Assembly: GCA_028866895.1 (NCBI GenBank)
Contig: JAGWHF010000004.1
Coordinates: 113,671 to 177,670, forward strand
Direction of reading: 5' to 3'
DNA from: Nitrososphaerota archaeon
GTDB lineage: Archaea; Thermoproteota; Nitrososphaeria; Nitrososphaerales; Nitrosopumilaceae
DNA: 64,000 bases
Both the position numbers and the translations under genes were made by a program. Below are positions 50,311-59,892 of this stretch, piece after piece. Every line of letters starts with the position of its first letter. The first letter of the stretch is position 1. The notes under the pieces were generated by a model. That model worked only from the letters and a program-made list of their open reading frames with translations, was not told the DNA's origin and ran no database searches.

Positions 50311-52821
50311 CTAATTGCGGTACACGGCAGCAAGCCCCGTGTCAGACGTTATGGAGACGGCCCTGGGATTCTGTGTCGAGTTGTTGTCAAGCCAGTGGTC
50401 AAAGACATACTGACCATAATTTGACATCCCCAGGCCGTACTGCGCCGCCGTTTCCAGTGTAAACGTAGCAGGTGTGAACCCGGTCCCAACCACACTTCCC
50501 TTCGAGTCGTAAAGGACGGTGAACATGCCTGCCAGTGCCTGGCCGGAGGCAAGCTGCGAGTCCACTACAAGCCGCTGTGTTGTGCTAGTCGTGGCAGATG
50601 CGCTGTTTGACGGCTCGCTTGTTCCCACAGCATAGTCGGCTGATACTCTGTATGTGTACGTGGTGTTTGGCACAAGGCCCGTGTCCGAATATGACGTAGC
50701 GCTGCTGCCCGTGTAAGCAGTCAACGTAGTCCACGTCGAGCCCCCGTCAGCAGACCTCTCCACCTTGTAGCCCGTCACCAGCATGCTTGCATTGCTTGGC
50801 GCGTCCCAGTTCAGGAGGATCTGTGTTGGGGACACTTCGGCTGCAGTCAGCCCGGCCGGTGCCGGCAGGGCTGACGATATGGCAGGGTTTACAGGGACAG
50901 TCACCACGTCGGCAGCCGCGATTGCAAGCGGCGTCGCCGTGTTTATCTCCGCTATCGCGGTCTGGTTTGCAAGACCAATCTCCCCAAGCGCCGCCTGGGT
51001 CACGGTGTCAATCTCCGCAAGCGAGGCTGGTGTTGCTATGTTGATCTCCTCTATCGCGGTCCTGTTGGCAGCCTTGATTGCAAGTACTGCCGCCTGGGCC
51101 GAGGTGTTGATCCTGTCGGCTGCGGTCTTGTTTGCCTGCTCAAGGTCCGACACTGCCAGCTGCGCGATCGAGCTCTTTGTCGATGTCAACGACGCGTTGG
51201 CAAGGGTGATCTGCGCAATCGACGTCCCGGTTGCGTTGCTTACAGCAGCTGTTGCACCCGATGCTGCCGTGTTGACGATGTCCACAAGGATCGGTGTTGC
51301 CGCATCCATCGAATTTGTGACCGCCTCATCCGCGGCATTCACCGCAATTACGGCAGATCCGTCGGCAGTGGTGATTGCAGAGGTTATTGCAGGTGTGGCG
51401 GTGCCTATCTCGCCTACCGTGGTTTTGTTTGCAGTCTCAACCGCTAAGACTGCCGGCGGTGCCACCTTACCTATTCCAAAGGAAGCAGATTGGTCTGCCT
51501 GCTCAAGGTCCGACACTGCCAGCTGCGCAATCGAGCTCTTTGTCGATGTCAACGACGCGTTGGCAAGGGTGATCTGCGCAATCGACGTCCCGGTTGCGTT
51601 GCTTACAGCAGCTGTTGCACCCGATGCTGCCGTGTTGACGGCCCCAAGCGCGACGGAGGTGGCCGCCCCCATAGCTACTGTTCCTGTTTGTCCAGATGAC
51701 GTAATCTCCAAGACAGATGCCTGCCCCGCCCCCACCACGTCCTGTGACGCGGTCTGGTTTGCGGTGCTTACCGTTTTGGCAGCCTCAGAGGTTGCAGCAC
51801 CCAGTCCGGACAGCCCCATCTGGTTTATTATGTTGATCTGCCCAAGAGCCGCTCCGCTTGCAGTGTTTATCTCTTCAAGCGAAGCCCGAGTAACCGTACC
51901 AACCTCCGCTACCGCAGTCGAGCTTGAGATTCCGATCTCAGATACCGCAGTCCTGTTGGCGGCTTTTATCGCAGAGACCGGTGTCGGTGTCGCACTGCTG
52001 ATGGCATAACTCGTCGTGCTGTTTACTTGTCCAAGCCCAGATATGCCATCCTTGGCAACGGTATTCATGGTCGCAGTAGAGCTCTGATTCGCACTTTCAA
52101 CATGGCTGACCGATGTCTCCGTCACGTTGTTCACGGCCAAGGTCGCGTTTGCAGCCGCCGCATTGACCGTTCCTACCGCTACCGGTGTGGCCGCATCCAT
52201 TACGGCGCTGGCGGCCTGCCCTGCTGCGGTCACGGCAAATACAGATTCCTGTCCCGCCTTGTTGATTGTCGACATGACAGCAGGAGTCTCCTTGTTTATC
52301 TCAGAGACTGCAGTCCTATTGGCAGTCTCTATTGCCGAGACCGCTGGTGGTGTGACGGTTCCAATTCCCGAGGCAGCCGTGCTGTTTACCTGCCCAAGCC
52401 CCGAGATGCCATCCTTGGCAACGGTATTCGTTGTGGCAGTAGAGCTCTGGTTGGCATTCATTACCCCATTAATTGAGGTCTCCGTAACATTGCTGACCCT
52501 CGAGGTCGCGTTTGCAGCCGCCGCATTCACTTCGGAGATTGCGGCGTTGGAAGCTGCTTCTATGGCCGAGATGGCCTGCGGCGCGCTTGTCGATACCGTG
52601 AAGGACGCCGCCTTTCCCGCCGATGTTACGCCAGCCTCCGCAGTCTGGCTTGCGTTCGACACCTCAGCTATCGCACCCTCGGAGGCAGACGATATGGTCT
52701 GGTCTACCTGGGCATATGCGCCAGCTGCAAGTGTGGCAAGCGAGGACAGCATAACGTAAGAGAATAGAATTGCAAAAAATTTGTGGGAATTTTTTCCTGT
52801 CCATTTGGAGTTCTTCTTCAT
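50311..52821 (-). CDS. Large secreted hendecad-repeat protein with fibronectin-like domain
   Basis: 836 residues. Signal peptide FFAILFSYVMLSSLATLAAGAYAQ, then about 600 residues of an 11-residue repeat with Ala, Ser, Thr and Asn (e.g. TAIEEINIATP, ASLAEIDTVTQ, AALGEIGLANQ), expected to form a hendecad coiled coil or helical rod. Then a fibronectin-type domain (PAPAGLTAAEVSPTQ, TYTYRVSADYAVG) and a C-terminal beta domain (TFTLETAAQYGLGM). Two 144-nt internal blocks are almost identical. Surface fibre or adhesin inferred. Confidence 0.75.
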   Translation of the reverse strand: MKKNSKWTGKNSHKFFAILFSYVMLSSLATLAAGAYAQVDQTISSASEGAIAEVSNASQTAEAGVTSAGKAASFTVSTSAPQAISAIEAASNAAISEVNAAAANATSRVSNVTETSINGVMNANQSSTATTNTVAKDGISGLGQVNSTAASGIGTVTPPAVSAIETANRTAVSEINKETPAVMSTINKAGQESVFAVTAAGQAASAVMDAATPVAVGTVNAAAANATLAVNNVTETSVSHVESANQSSTATMNTVAKDGISGLGQVNSTTSYAISSATPTPVSAIKAANRTAVSEIGISSSTAVAEVGTVTRASLEEINTASGAALGQINIINQMGLSGLGAATSEAAKTVSTANQTASQDVVGAGQASVLEITSSGQTGTVAMGAATSVALGAVNTAASGATAAVSNATGTSIAQITLANASLTSTKSSIAQLAVSDLEQADQSASFGIGKVAPPAVLAVETANKTTVGEIGTATPAITSAITTADGSAVIAVNAADEAVTNSMDAATPILVDIVNTAASGATAAVSNATGTSIAQITLANASLTSTKSSIAQLAVSDLEQANKTAADRINTSAQAAVLAIKAANRTAIEEINIATPASLAEIDTVTQAALGEIGLANQTAIAEINTATPLAIAAADVVTVPVNPAISSALPAPAGLTAAEVSPTQILLNWDAPSNASMLVTGYKVERSADGGSTWTTLTAYTGSSATSYSDTGLVPNTTYTYRVSADYAVGTSEPSNSASATTSTTQRLVVDSQLASGQALAGMFTVLYDSKGSVVGTGFTPATFTLETAAQYGLGMSNYGQYVFDHWLDNNSTQNPRAVSITSDTGLAAVYRN
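51134..51277. repeat. 144-nt internal direct repeat, copy 1
   Basis: Matches 51497-51640 at all but one position (GCGATC versus GCAATC). It lies in the coding region of the hendecad protein and encodes VNTAASGATAAVSNATG... to AVSDLEQA. Confidence 0.85.
51497..51640. repeat. 144-nt internal direct repeat, copy 2
   Basis: Second copy, 363 nt away from copy 1, i.e. an exact multiple of the 33-nt coding period (11 x 33). Confidence 0.85.
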
Positions 52822-53006
52822 GATACTTCGATTGCACCTGTTTTTGAATACATAAATAGCCGTGCTGAGAAATTTCTAGAATATTTTATTTGGAAAATGT
52901 TGCAGGTTTTTCTACCAAAACCAAGTACTTCCTCCAACAGGGGCATTTACATCATCTTTCACCTCCCCTGCATGCAGCAGGCCTCTTGCTTGGAACTGCC
53001 TGGCGT

Positions 53007-53318
53007 CTATAACGCGGCCTTGCACTGCGGATTTGGGCAGACACGCGGCTCAAGCCTTCCAAGGTAGACTTCCTGCCCACACGACTTGCAGCTGTACCTT
53101 TTCACCGTGTCGAAGATCTTGAACCACTGCGTGGTAAAGTTCTGCGCAATCGGCCTTATCAGCCCTTCCTCCCTAAGCTGCTTAAAGTGCGGCTCCATGT
53201 CGTCTATAGTAAGGGAGCTTTCAAGCCCGTCCGCCCTTAGCATCTCGAATACCTCGTCGTTTGTGAATCTCAGATTTGGATCATTGAACTTCTCAAAGAT
53301 CACCCTCCTTATCTTCAT
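53007..53318 (-). CDS. Zinc-ribbon protein of the SUF operon
   Basis: 103 residues from MKIRRVIFEKF. Helical first part (DPNLRFTNDEVFEMLRADGLES, MEPHFKQLREEGLIRPIAQ) looks like a winged-helix-type fold, the end YSCKSCGQEVYLGRLEPRVCPNPQCKAAL is a zinc ribbon with CxxC and CxxxxC. It follows sufU by about 30 nt on the same strand, so it is probably the last gene of the SUF operon; a regulator or an accessory protein is possible. Confidence 0.72.
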   Translation of the reverse strand: MKIRRVIFEKFNDPNLRFTNDEVFEMLRADGLESSLTIDDMEPHFKQLREEGLIRPIAQNFTTQWFKIFDTVKRYSCKSCGQEVYLGRLEPRVCPNPQCKAAL

Positions 53319-53346
53319 GGGGACATCCCCCGTCCCGGAGACCAAC

Positions 53347-53787
53347 TCAGTAGAGGCCCGAGGCCTCTTCCTTCATCTTGTCTGCCGATGCGGTATCCTT
53401 CATCTTCTCCGTAAGGTATGAGTACAGCCCAGATTTTAGCACCTTGAGCGACAGGAGCGCGCACTTGATTCTCGCCGGCCCAAGGTCGTGCAGACCAAGG
53501 TTCTCAAGTATGTCCTCCTTTGAGAGCTTCTTTACCTCCTCAAAGTCCTTGCCCATTATGAGTTCCGTCAGCATCGAGGCGGAGGCCTGGCTTATTGCGC
53601 ACCCCTTGCCCGTGAACTTGACATCCGCAATCTTGTTGTCTTTTATGTTGAGGTGCATCTCAAGCTCGTCGCCGCAAAGCGGGTTGCTGTCCCTCTGCGC
53701 CACATCTGGGTTTGGAATCTTCCCATAATTCCTGGGATTCCGATAGTAATCAAGTATAATCTCCCTGTAAATGTCCGCGCTACTCAA
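53347..53787 (-). CDS. sufU: Iron-sulfur scaffold SufU/IscU
   Basis: 146 residues. The three conserved cysteines are present in NPLCGDELEMHL, GKGCAISQASASML and RIKCALLSL. These bind zinc or a nascent [2Fe-2S] cluster and receive sulfur from SufS. Overlaps the sufS stop/start by 4 nt (ATGA), so it is translationally coupled to SufS. Confidence 0.93.
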   Translation of the reverse strand: MSSADIYREIILDYYRNPRNYGKIPNPDVAQRDSNPLCGDELEMHLNIKDNKIADVKFTGKGCAISQASASMLTELIMGKDFEEVKKLSKEDILENLGLHDLGPARIKCALLSLKVLKSGLYSYLTEKMKDTASADKMKEEASGLY

Positions 53788-55028
53788 ATCCTGAACAGCT
53801 CCCTTGCCCTGTTGAGCGCCCTGACAAGCACATCCACCTCGTCCTTTGTGTTGTAGATATAAAAGCTTGCGCGGGAGGTGGCCGAGACGTCAAGCCTTTC
53901 CATGAGCACCTGAGCGCAGTGATGGCCTGACCTGATTGCCACACCGTCCTCATCTATTATCGTGGCAAGGTCGTGCGGATGTATGTCTCCCAAGTTGAAC
54001 GAGATCACCCCGCCCCTCTTGCCCGCATCCATGGGCCCGTAAATCTTCATCCCCTTTATCTCAGAGAGCTTCTCAAGCGCATACCTTGTAATCTCGACCT
54101 CGTGCTCGCGCACCCTGTCCATCCCAATTGCCTCCAGATAGTCTATCGCAGCCCCAAACCCGATTACGTCCGCAATATTTGGTGTTCCTGCTTCGAACTT
54201 GTACGGCAGGTCGTTCCATGTGGTCTCATACTTGTGAACCTCCCGTATCATGTCACCTCCTCCGTTGAATGGCACCATGCCCTCAAGCAGGTCCCTCCTT
54301 GCCCAGAGCACCCCTACCCCCGTCGGGCCGAGCATCTTGTGTGCAGAGAAGGCAAAAAAGTCGCACCCGAGCCTCTGCAGATCAACCTTCATGTGCGGAA
54401 CCGACTGCGCCCCGTCTACCAGCACCCTCACGCCCCTTGCCTTGCATCTCCTGACAATCTCCTCCGAATCCGAGATCGTCCCAAGCACGTTTGACATCTG
54501 GCTGAACGTGACAAGCTTCACCCTTCCAGTCTCAAGATACCTGTCAAGCTGCTCCAGCATGAGCTGCCCCCCGTCGTCCACTCCCACGTACTCAATCCGT
54601 GCCCCCTTCTCTTTTGCAAGCAGCTGCCAGGGCACTATGTTGCTGTGGTGCTCGTACTCCGTAGTAACTATAATGTCGTCCTTGCCCACGTTCTGCCTGC
54701 CCCACGTGTATGCCACCAGGTTTATCGCCTCAGTGGTGCCCCGTACAAACACTATCTCCTCCCTTCTTGGCGCGTTGATAAACTTGGCAACCTTGTCCCT
54801 TGTCAGCTCGTACGCGGCAGTGGCCTCCTCCGCAAGTTCGTGCACCGCACGGTGGATGTTGGAGTTGTAGTTAAGGTAATAGTTCGAGATTGCCTCGATC
54901 ACCTGGACCGGCTTTTGCGTCGTCGCCGCATTGTCAAGGTATACCAGAGGCTTGTCCTTGTGGACCTTCCTTTCCAGTATTGGAAAATCCTTTCTAATTT
55001 TTTCAATATTAATGACGCTAGCTTGCAA
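53784..55028 (-). CDS. sufS: Cysteine desulfurase SufS
   Basis: 414 residues, TTG start. PLP lysine in FAFSAHKMLGPTGVG, catalytic cysteine in IRSGHHCAQVLM, and VYLDNAATTQKPVQVI at the N-terminus mark a class V group II cysteine desulfurase. It supplies persulfide for Fe-S assembly. Its start lies 1 nt after the stop of the Rieske-type ferredoxin gene and its end overlaps sufU. Confidence 0.94.
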   Translation of the reverse strand: MQASVINIEKIRKDFPILERKVHKDKPLVYLDNAATTQKPVQVIEAISNYYLNYNSNIHRAVHELAEEATAAYELTRDKVAKFINAPRREEIVFVRGTTEAINLVAYTWGRQNVGKDDIIVTTEYEHHSNIVPWQLLAKEKGARIEYVGVDDGGQLMLEQLDRYLETGRVKLVTFSQMSNVLGTISDSEEIVRRCKARGVRVLVDGAQSVPHMKVDLQRLGCDFFAFSAHKMLGPTGVGVLWARRDLLEGMVPFNGGGDMIREVHKYETTWNDLPYKFEAGTPNIADVIGFGAAIDYLEAIGMDRVREHEVEITRYALEKLSEIKGMKIYGPMDAGKRGGVISFNLGDIHPHDLATIIDEDGVAIRSGHHCAQVLMERLDVSATSRASFYIYNTKDEVDVLVRALNRARELFRI

Positions 55029-55029
55029 A

Positions 55030-55350
55030 TTATTCTACCTCGACATAGATCTCATTCTGTTCTATTTTAACATTGTAGGTTTTCAGGGGCACCTCGGCAG
55101 GCAGATTCTGCGGCACGCCGGTCTCCATATTGAACGTCGATAGGTGCAGCGGACATGTCACTCCCTCCTCGTTGAGTATGCCAGTTGTAAGATCGGCCTC
55201 CGCATGCGTGCAAATCCTGTCAGTTGCATAGATCTTGCCGTTGATGTTTGCAAGCAGGATCTTCCTGTCCTTGTAATCAAAGTCCAGCATCTCGCCCATC
55301 CTCAGATCTCCTACTGAGCACACCCTAACCCATTGCGGCACCATGCTCAC
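55030..55350 (-). CDS. Rieske-type ferredoxin
   Basis: 106 residues. CTHAEADL and CPLHLSTFN are the CxH...CxxH ligand pair of a Rieske [2Fe-2S] cluster; the fold is the soluble, non-heme ferredoxin type. It overlaps the sufD stop by 4 nt (ATGA) and precedes sufS by 1 nt. An electron donor for cluster assembly or for the radical SAM enzymes is inferred. Confidence 0.9.
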   Translation of the reverse strand: MSMVPQWVRVCSVGDLRMGEMLDFDYKDRKILLANINGKIYATDRICTHAEADLTTGILNEEGVTCPLHLSTFNMETGVPQNLPAEVPLKTYNVKIEQNEIYVEVE

Positions 55351-56747
55351 CTGTACTTGTAATGGCTCTCAAAGATGTCCCCCTCGCGGTACCTGGTCTC
55401 CTCCACCTCAAGTATTGCCTTGAGCTGCTCGTCGGTCTTTATCTTGAGGTCCCTGCCTAGCCACTTTGACTCTATCAGGTAGCTTATCCAGGCACGTACC
55501 TGGTATGACATCTTCCTTGAGAGAGGCTCGAGGAATCCCTCCACTATTATCTTCTGCGCCTCTGACTTGCTCAGGCACCTTGTTGCAAGGTAGAAGAGCT
55601 GCTCCTCATCCATCTGCGCAACGGAGGCCGAGTGGGTGGCCTTTACGTCGTTTGTGAGGATCTCAAGTCCTGGTATCGAGTCAGACTTGGCTCCCTTGTC
55701 AAGCAGTATAGAATGCCCCGCAAGGTACGATTCCGAATGCGCCGCGCCCTTCTCTATTCTTATCATCCCCTTGAAGAGTGACTTGGCAGTGTCCTTGAGC
55801 ACCGACTTTTCAAGCACACGCCCCACCGTCGACGGGGCATTGTGAATCAGGTTTGACGCAAGATCAAACGACTGGTTTCTGTTTCCAAACACCACCTCGG
55901 TGTCGTGCGCGTTCGCTCCCTGGCCGTCAAGATAGTTGTCCACCTTGTACCGCGAAAGGCGGGACCCAAAAAGCCCAAGGTACCAGTTGACTGCCGCATC
56001 GCGCGCTATCCTTGCTGACCTTGATGAGAAGTTGACTGCATGCTCTTCCATCGCCTGCAGTGTCACAAGATCAAGGCTGCTTCCCTGGCCCGCCGTGATG
56101 CCTAGCACCTCCAGATATGCCTGCTGCTTCTCCGCCTTTGGAGCATAGACCTCCTGCACAACAGAGGCCCTGCAGGCATCTTCAGCCACAATGATGTTCC
56201 TTGAGATCGTCGAGGTTCCATCAAGGGCAAGCGACGATATGACGTGAATCGGCCTGTCAAGGACCACGCCCCTTGGTATGTAGATGAATATCCCGGAGTT
56301 GAAGAACGCATTGTTAAGTGCGACGTACTTGTCCTGTCTTGCGTCAATCTTCTCAAAGGCCGCCCTGACCTTCTCCCCATGGTCCCGTATGGCCTCCTGC
56401 AGGGGGCACATCACTACACCCTTTGCCCTCATCTCCTGGGGCAGGTTTACCTTCAGTATGTTCGTCCCCACCTGCACTATGATCGGGCTGTCAGATATCT
56501 CAGACAGCCTGTCGTCCACAAAATCTGGAAGTGTCGTGTCCGAGCTGAGCGAGAATGTCACCTGGTCTGGGTCCATCTTGTTCGCGTCCGTGTACTTGTT
56601 GTAGAGCGGCGATACCTCCGGCGGCAGCTTCTCATACACCGCAAAGGAGTTCTTCCTGTACTCCCTAAGCCACGCTGGATCGTTGTTGGCATCAGCTATC
56701 TCGTCGATGTGGCCCGCTCCAAGCCTTGACAGGACGAAAGAAGACAT
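55347..56747 (-). CDS. sufD: Fe-S assembly protein SufD-like
   Basis: 466 residues of the SufB/SufD beta-helix family. Its start follows the sufB stop by about 28 nt. The family signatures GIFIYIPRGVVLDRPIHV and SYLAGHSILLDKGAKSDSIPGLEILTNDVKATHSA are clear. SufD pairs with SufB and with SufC ATPase; the sufC gene is not next to it. C-terminal region ends in IFESHYKYR. Confidence 0.92.
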   Translation of the reverse strand: MSSFVLSRLGAGHIDEIADANNDPAWLREYRKNSFAVYEKLPPEVSPLYNKYTDANKMDPDQVTFSLSSDTTLPDFVDDRLSEISDSPIIVQVGTNILKVNLPQEMRAKGVVMCPLQEAIRDHGEKVRAAFEKIDARQDKYVALNNAFFNSGIFIYIPRGVVLDRPIHVISSLALDGTSTISRNIIVAEDACRASVVQEVYAPKAEKQQAYLEVLGITAGQGSSLDLVTLQAMEEHAVNFSSRSARIARDAAVNWYLGLFGSRLSRYKVDNYLDGQGANAHDTEVVFGNRNQSFDLASNLIHNAPSTVGRVLEKSVLKDTAKSLFKGMIRIEKGAAHSESYLAGHSILLDKGAKSDSIPGLEILTNDVKATHSASVAQMDEEQLFYLATRCLSKSEAQKIIVEGFLEPLSRKMSYQVRAWISYLIESKWLGRDLKIKTDEQLKAILEVEETRYREGDIFESHYKYR

Positions 56748-56775
56748 GTCTTTTCCGAATCAGTATGCCGGCCGG

Positions 56776-58185
56776 CTACCCGACCGAGCCGTCCATCTCT
56801 AGTTTGATAAGCCTGTTGAGCTCCACCGCGTATTCCATCGGCAGCTCCTTTGTGAAGGGTTCTATGAACCCGTTAACTATGAGCGTCAGCGCCTCTTCCT
56901 CCGTAAATCCCCTTGTCATGAGGTAGAAGATCTGCTCGTCCCCTATCTTTCCGACTGTGGCCTCGTGCGTTATGGTGGCATCTTCCTGGTTTACCTCCAT
57001 GTACGGATAGGTATCTGTCATCGACATGTCGTCAAGCAGTAGCGCATCGCACCTTACAGACGCCTTGACGTCTGTGGCTCCCTTTGCAACGTGCAGCAGG
57101 CCCCTGTAGGTCGTCCTTCCGTTACCCTTGCTTACCGATTTCGAGGTAATCCTGGACGTAGTGTTTGACGCCAGATGTACCATCTTTGCCCCCGTGTCCT
57201 GGTGCTGGTTCTTGCCTGCAAATGCTATCGAGAGGGTCTCGCCGTGCGCCCTCTGCCCGAGCAGGTAAACTCCAGGATACTTCATGGTAACCCGGCTTCC
57301 TATGTTACCGTCTATCCACTCCATCCTGGCACCCTCGTACGCATATGCCCTCTTTGTGACAAGGTTGTAAACGTCATTGCTCCAGTTCTGGATTGTAGTA
57401 TACCTCAGCCTTGCATTCTTCATTGCTATCAGCTCTACCACCGCGGAGTGCAACGACTCTGACGAGTACACAGGCGCCGTGCATCCCTCGATGTAGTGCA
57501 CCTCTGCCCCCTCATCAGCAATTATCAGCGTCCTCTCGAACTGGCCGATGTTCTCCTTGTTTATCCTAAAGTAAGCCTGCAGTGGCAGGTCCACCTTCAC
57601 ACCCTTTGGCACGTAGATGAAGGATCCCCCGCTCCACACCGCACTGTTGAGCGCGGCAAACTTGTTGTCCTCAGGAGGAATCACCTTGCCGAAAAACTTC
57701 TTGAATATATCAGGATGCTCCTTTAGTGCAGAGTCTGTGTCAAGGAAGATGACGCCCTGCTTTGCAAGGTCTTCCCGCAGGTTGTGGTATACTACCTCCG
57801 ACTCATACTGGGCCCCCACACCTGCCAAGAACTTCTTCTCGGCCTCTGGGATTCCCAGCTTGTCAAATGTCGCCTTTACCTCGGCCGGTACGCTGTCCCA
57901 GTCCTTCTCCGTCTTCTCCGAGGCCTTGGCATAATAGTAGATATTGTTAAAGTCTATCGTTGAAAGGTCCGCACCCCAGTTTGGCATCGGCTTTTTCATG
58001 AAGATATCGTACGAGCGCAGCCTAAAGTCGAGCATCCATTGCGGTTCGTCCTTCAGCCTGCTTATCTCCTCTATGACCTCCCTTGACAGCCCCTTCTTGC
58101 TTGTATAGACGTACATCTCGGTCGGGTTCTTGAAATCGTACTTGGTATAATCCATATCGAGATTCTCGGTTGTCATGACTTGCAT
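56776..58185 (-). CDS. sufB: Fe-S assembly protein SufB
   Basis: 469 residues. [22 protein letters not shown], the [14 protein letters not shown] stretch, GDNISGS-like [16 protein letters not shown] and [25 protein letters not shown] are SufB signatures. It forms the main scaffold of the SufBCD complex. First gene of the SUF operon; a TATA-like AACCCCGTTATGTTATAAAAA region lies upstream. The first codon may be ATG at 58185 or 58176. Confidence 0.94.
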   Translation of the reverse strand: MQVMTTENLDMDYTKYDFKNPTEMYVYTSKKGLSREVIEEISRLKDEPQWMLDFRLRSYDIFMKKPMPNWGADLSTIDFNNIYYYAKASEKTEKDWDSVPAEVKATFDKLGIPEAEKKFLAGVGAQYESEVVYHNLREDLAKQGVIFLDTDSALKEHPDIFKKFFGKVIPPEDNKFAALNSAVWSGGSFIYVPKGVKVDLPLQAYFRINKENIGQFERTLIIADEGAEVHYIEGCTAPVYSSESLHSAVVELIAMKNARLRYTTIQNWSNDVYNLVTKRAYAYEGARMEWIDGNIGSRVTMKYPGVYLLGQRAHGETLSIAFAGKNQHQDTGAKMVHLASNTTSRITSKSVSKGNGRTTYRGLLHVAKGATDVKASVRCDALLLDDMSMTDTYPYMEVNQEDATITHEATVGKIGDEQIFYLMTRGFTEEEALTLIVNGFIEPFTKELPMEYAVELNRLIKLEMDGSVG

Positions 58186-58357
58186 AACCCCGTTATGTTA
58201 TAAAAAAGTTACACACCACTTCACACATGTACAGCGGAGTAGGCCAAGCTAAATCATCGCATAAATTCTCGCACCTACAACAATCCCAGGCACGCCAGAC
58301 CACCGTCATTCCAAGGTTTTGGAACAACGCCGCCGGAAAGGTTCCAAGGGCGCGCCT

Positions 58358-59152
58358 TCAGCAGAGGCAGTTCTTTATTGTCTCAACCGCACCCGGTACC
58401 GTATGCACTGGGGCCACCACCGGGCTTATCCCGAACTTTTTCAGCTCGTCTGCAGTAAACGGCCCAATCGCAACAACGGTCGTCCTGCCCAGCCTTTCGC
58501 CTAGTGCCGTCTCGTCAACCTCCTCTAGCATTATCTCAAAGAACGCCCTCACAGACGACGCACTTGTGAAAACTATCCCGTCAACCCTGCCGGCTGACAG
58601 GAGCTGTTTAAAATCAGCCCACTGTGCCACGTCGCTGTGCGACCTTACGTCATAGAGGTAGATCTCTCTCACCTTCAGTCCTATCTTCTGCAGGAGCTCC
58701 GCAAGGAACGGGGTAGACGCGCCGCTCCTCGGGACTATTACCTTCTTGTCCTCTACGTTGAGCCGGGTGAAGACCTCCCCCACCCCCACAGACGAGAATC
58801 TCTCCGGGACGTGAGCAACCCGTATCCCTTCCGCCTCGAGTGCCCCCCGCGTCTTTGGGCCCACCGCTACAACCGTGGTGTTTGCCACCGCAAGCCTGAG
58901 ATTATCAAATTTTGAGATTTTCCGTGCGGCATCAAAGAGGAGCTTTACAGCCTTTGAGCTCATAAAGACCGAAAAGTCCGGATCATCCTCCCGTATCGCG
59001 TCAAGAAACTCGTCCACCATTCCCTCCCCCTTGCCCACAAGCTCTATCGTGGGAAGTGATATGGCCCTTGCCTTCTCGTGTGTGATCAGCCTTGCAAACT
59101 CCTCCGAGTCCTCCTTGGATCTTGTTATTGCGATTATCTTTCCCTCGATCAT
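58358..59152 (-). CDS. hemD: Uroporphyrinogen-III synthase
   Basis: 264 residues. Two-lobed HemD fold, with GKIIAITRSKEDSEEFAR, VFMSSKAVKLLFDAA, VVAVGPKTRGALEAEG, VPRSGASTPFLAELL and GIVFTSASSVRAFFEI. It inverts and closes hydroxymethylbilane. Start at 59152 overlaps the cobA stop (ATGA); the ATG nine nt upstream is a second choice. Poorly conserved family, so assignment also rests on its place as the last gene of the hemL-hemC-cobA-hemD operon. Confidence 0.85.
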   Translation of the reverse strand: MIEGKIIAITRSKEDSEEFARLITHEKARAISLPTIELVGKGEGMVDEFLDAIREDDPDFSVFMSSKAVKLLFDAARKISKFDNLRLAVANTTVVAVGPKTRGALEAEGIRVAHVPERFSSVGVGEVFTRLNVEDKKVIVPRSGASTPFLAELLQKIGLKVREIYLYDVRSHSDVAQWADFKQLLSAGRVDGIVFTSASSVRAFFEIMLEEVDETALGERLGRTTVVAIGPFTADELKKFGISPVVAPVHTVPGAVETIKNCLC

Positions 59153-59892
59153 CTCATCCACCCTATCTTCTCCGAGAGTGATACCACCCTGCCTATTATA
59201 ATTATAGATGGCGGCCTCGCCTTTGCCGCCTTCACCTTCCTCGAGATGTTTGCAAGGTTTCCCTTTATCATCCTGTGCTCGCTCGTAGTGCCATTCTGTA
59301 TGACCGCGACGGGCGTCCTTTCGTCAAGCCCGCCCTTTACGAGGTCGCCTGAGATCTCCTCGAGCCTTGAGAGTCCCATCATCACCACTATGGTGTCCAC
59401 CGACCTTGCAATCCCCTTCCAGTTGACCGTTCCCTTGGACTTGTTTGCGTCCTCATGTCCCGTAACAAAGACGACTGACGACGCATAATCCCTGTGGGTA
59501 AGAGGTATTCCCGAGTACTCGGCCGAACCCATCCCCGAGGTTATTCCCGGTATTATCTCGTATCTTATCTTGTGGTCCCGGAGGTATTCCGCTTCCTCTC
59601 CTCCCCTCCCGAATATGAAGGGGTCTCCTCCCTTGAGCCTGACAACACGCATCCCCTTCCGCGCATACCTTACCATGAGCTCGTTTGTAGTGTCCTGGTG
59701 CCGATAGTCGTCCCCTACGTCCCGTCCAACGTAGACCTTCTCCGCCCTCCTCGGTATCATGCCTACTATCTTCTTGCTCACCAGCCTGTCGTACAGTACG
59801 ACGTCCGCAGCCTTGATGGCCTCCACCGCCTTGAGCGTTATAAGTTTTGGATCTCCCGGCCCGGCACCCACGATGTAAACCCTGCCGCTCAT
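59149..59892 (-). CDS. cobA: Uroporphyrinogen-III C-methyltransferase
   Basis: 247 residues. GRVYIVGAGPGDPKLITLKA and RLKGGDPFIFGRGGEEAEYL are the SUMT/CobA signatures; VVMMGLSRL and PVAVIQNGT follow. Methylates uroporphyrinogen III at C2 and C7 using S-adenosylmethionine to make precorrin-2. Its ATG overlaps the hemC stop (ATGA). Precorrin-2 can be oxidised by the enzyme at 20.7-21.3 kb and then go to siroheme, heme or cobalamin. Confidence 0.93.
   Translation of the reverse strand: MSGRVYIVGAGPGDPKLITLKAVEAIKAADVVLYDRLVSKKIVGMIPRRAEKVYVGRDVGDDYRHQDTTNELMVRYARKGMRVVRLKGGDPFIFGRGGEEAEYLRDHKIRYEIIPGITSGMGSAEYSGIPLTHRDYASSVVFVTGHEDANKSKGTVNWKGIARSVDTIVVMMGLSRLEEISGDLVKGGLDERTPVAVIQNGTTSEHRMIKGNLANISRKVKAAKARPPSIIIIGRVVSLSEKIGWMR

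Noticed and set aside
50783..52009. 408-residue plus-strand frame inside the hendecad-protein gene
   Set aside because: It is antisense to a repeat-rich real gene with a signal peptide; its text repeats the same period and has no independent start signals.
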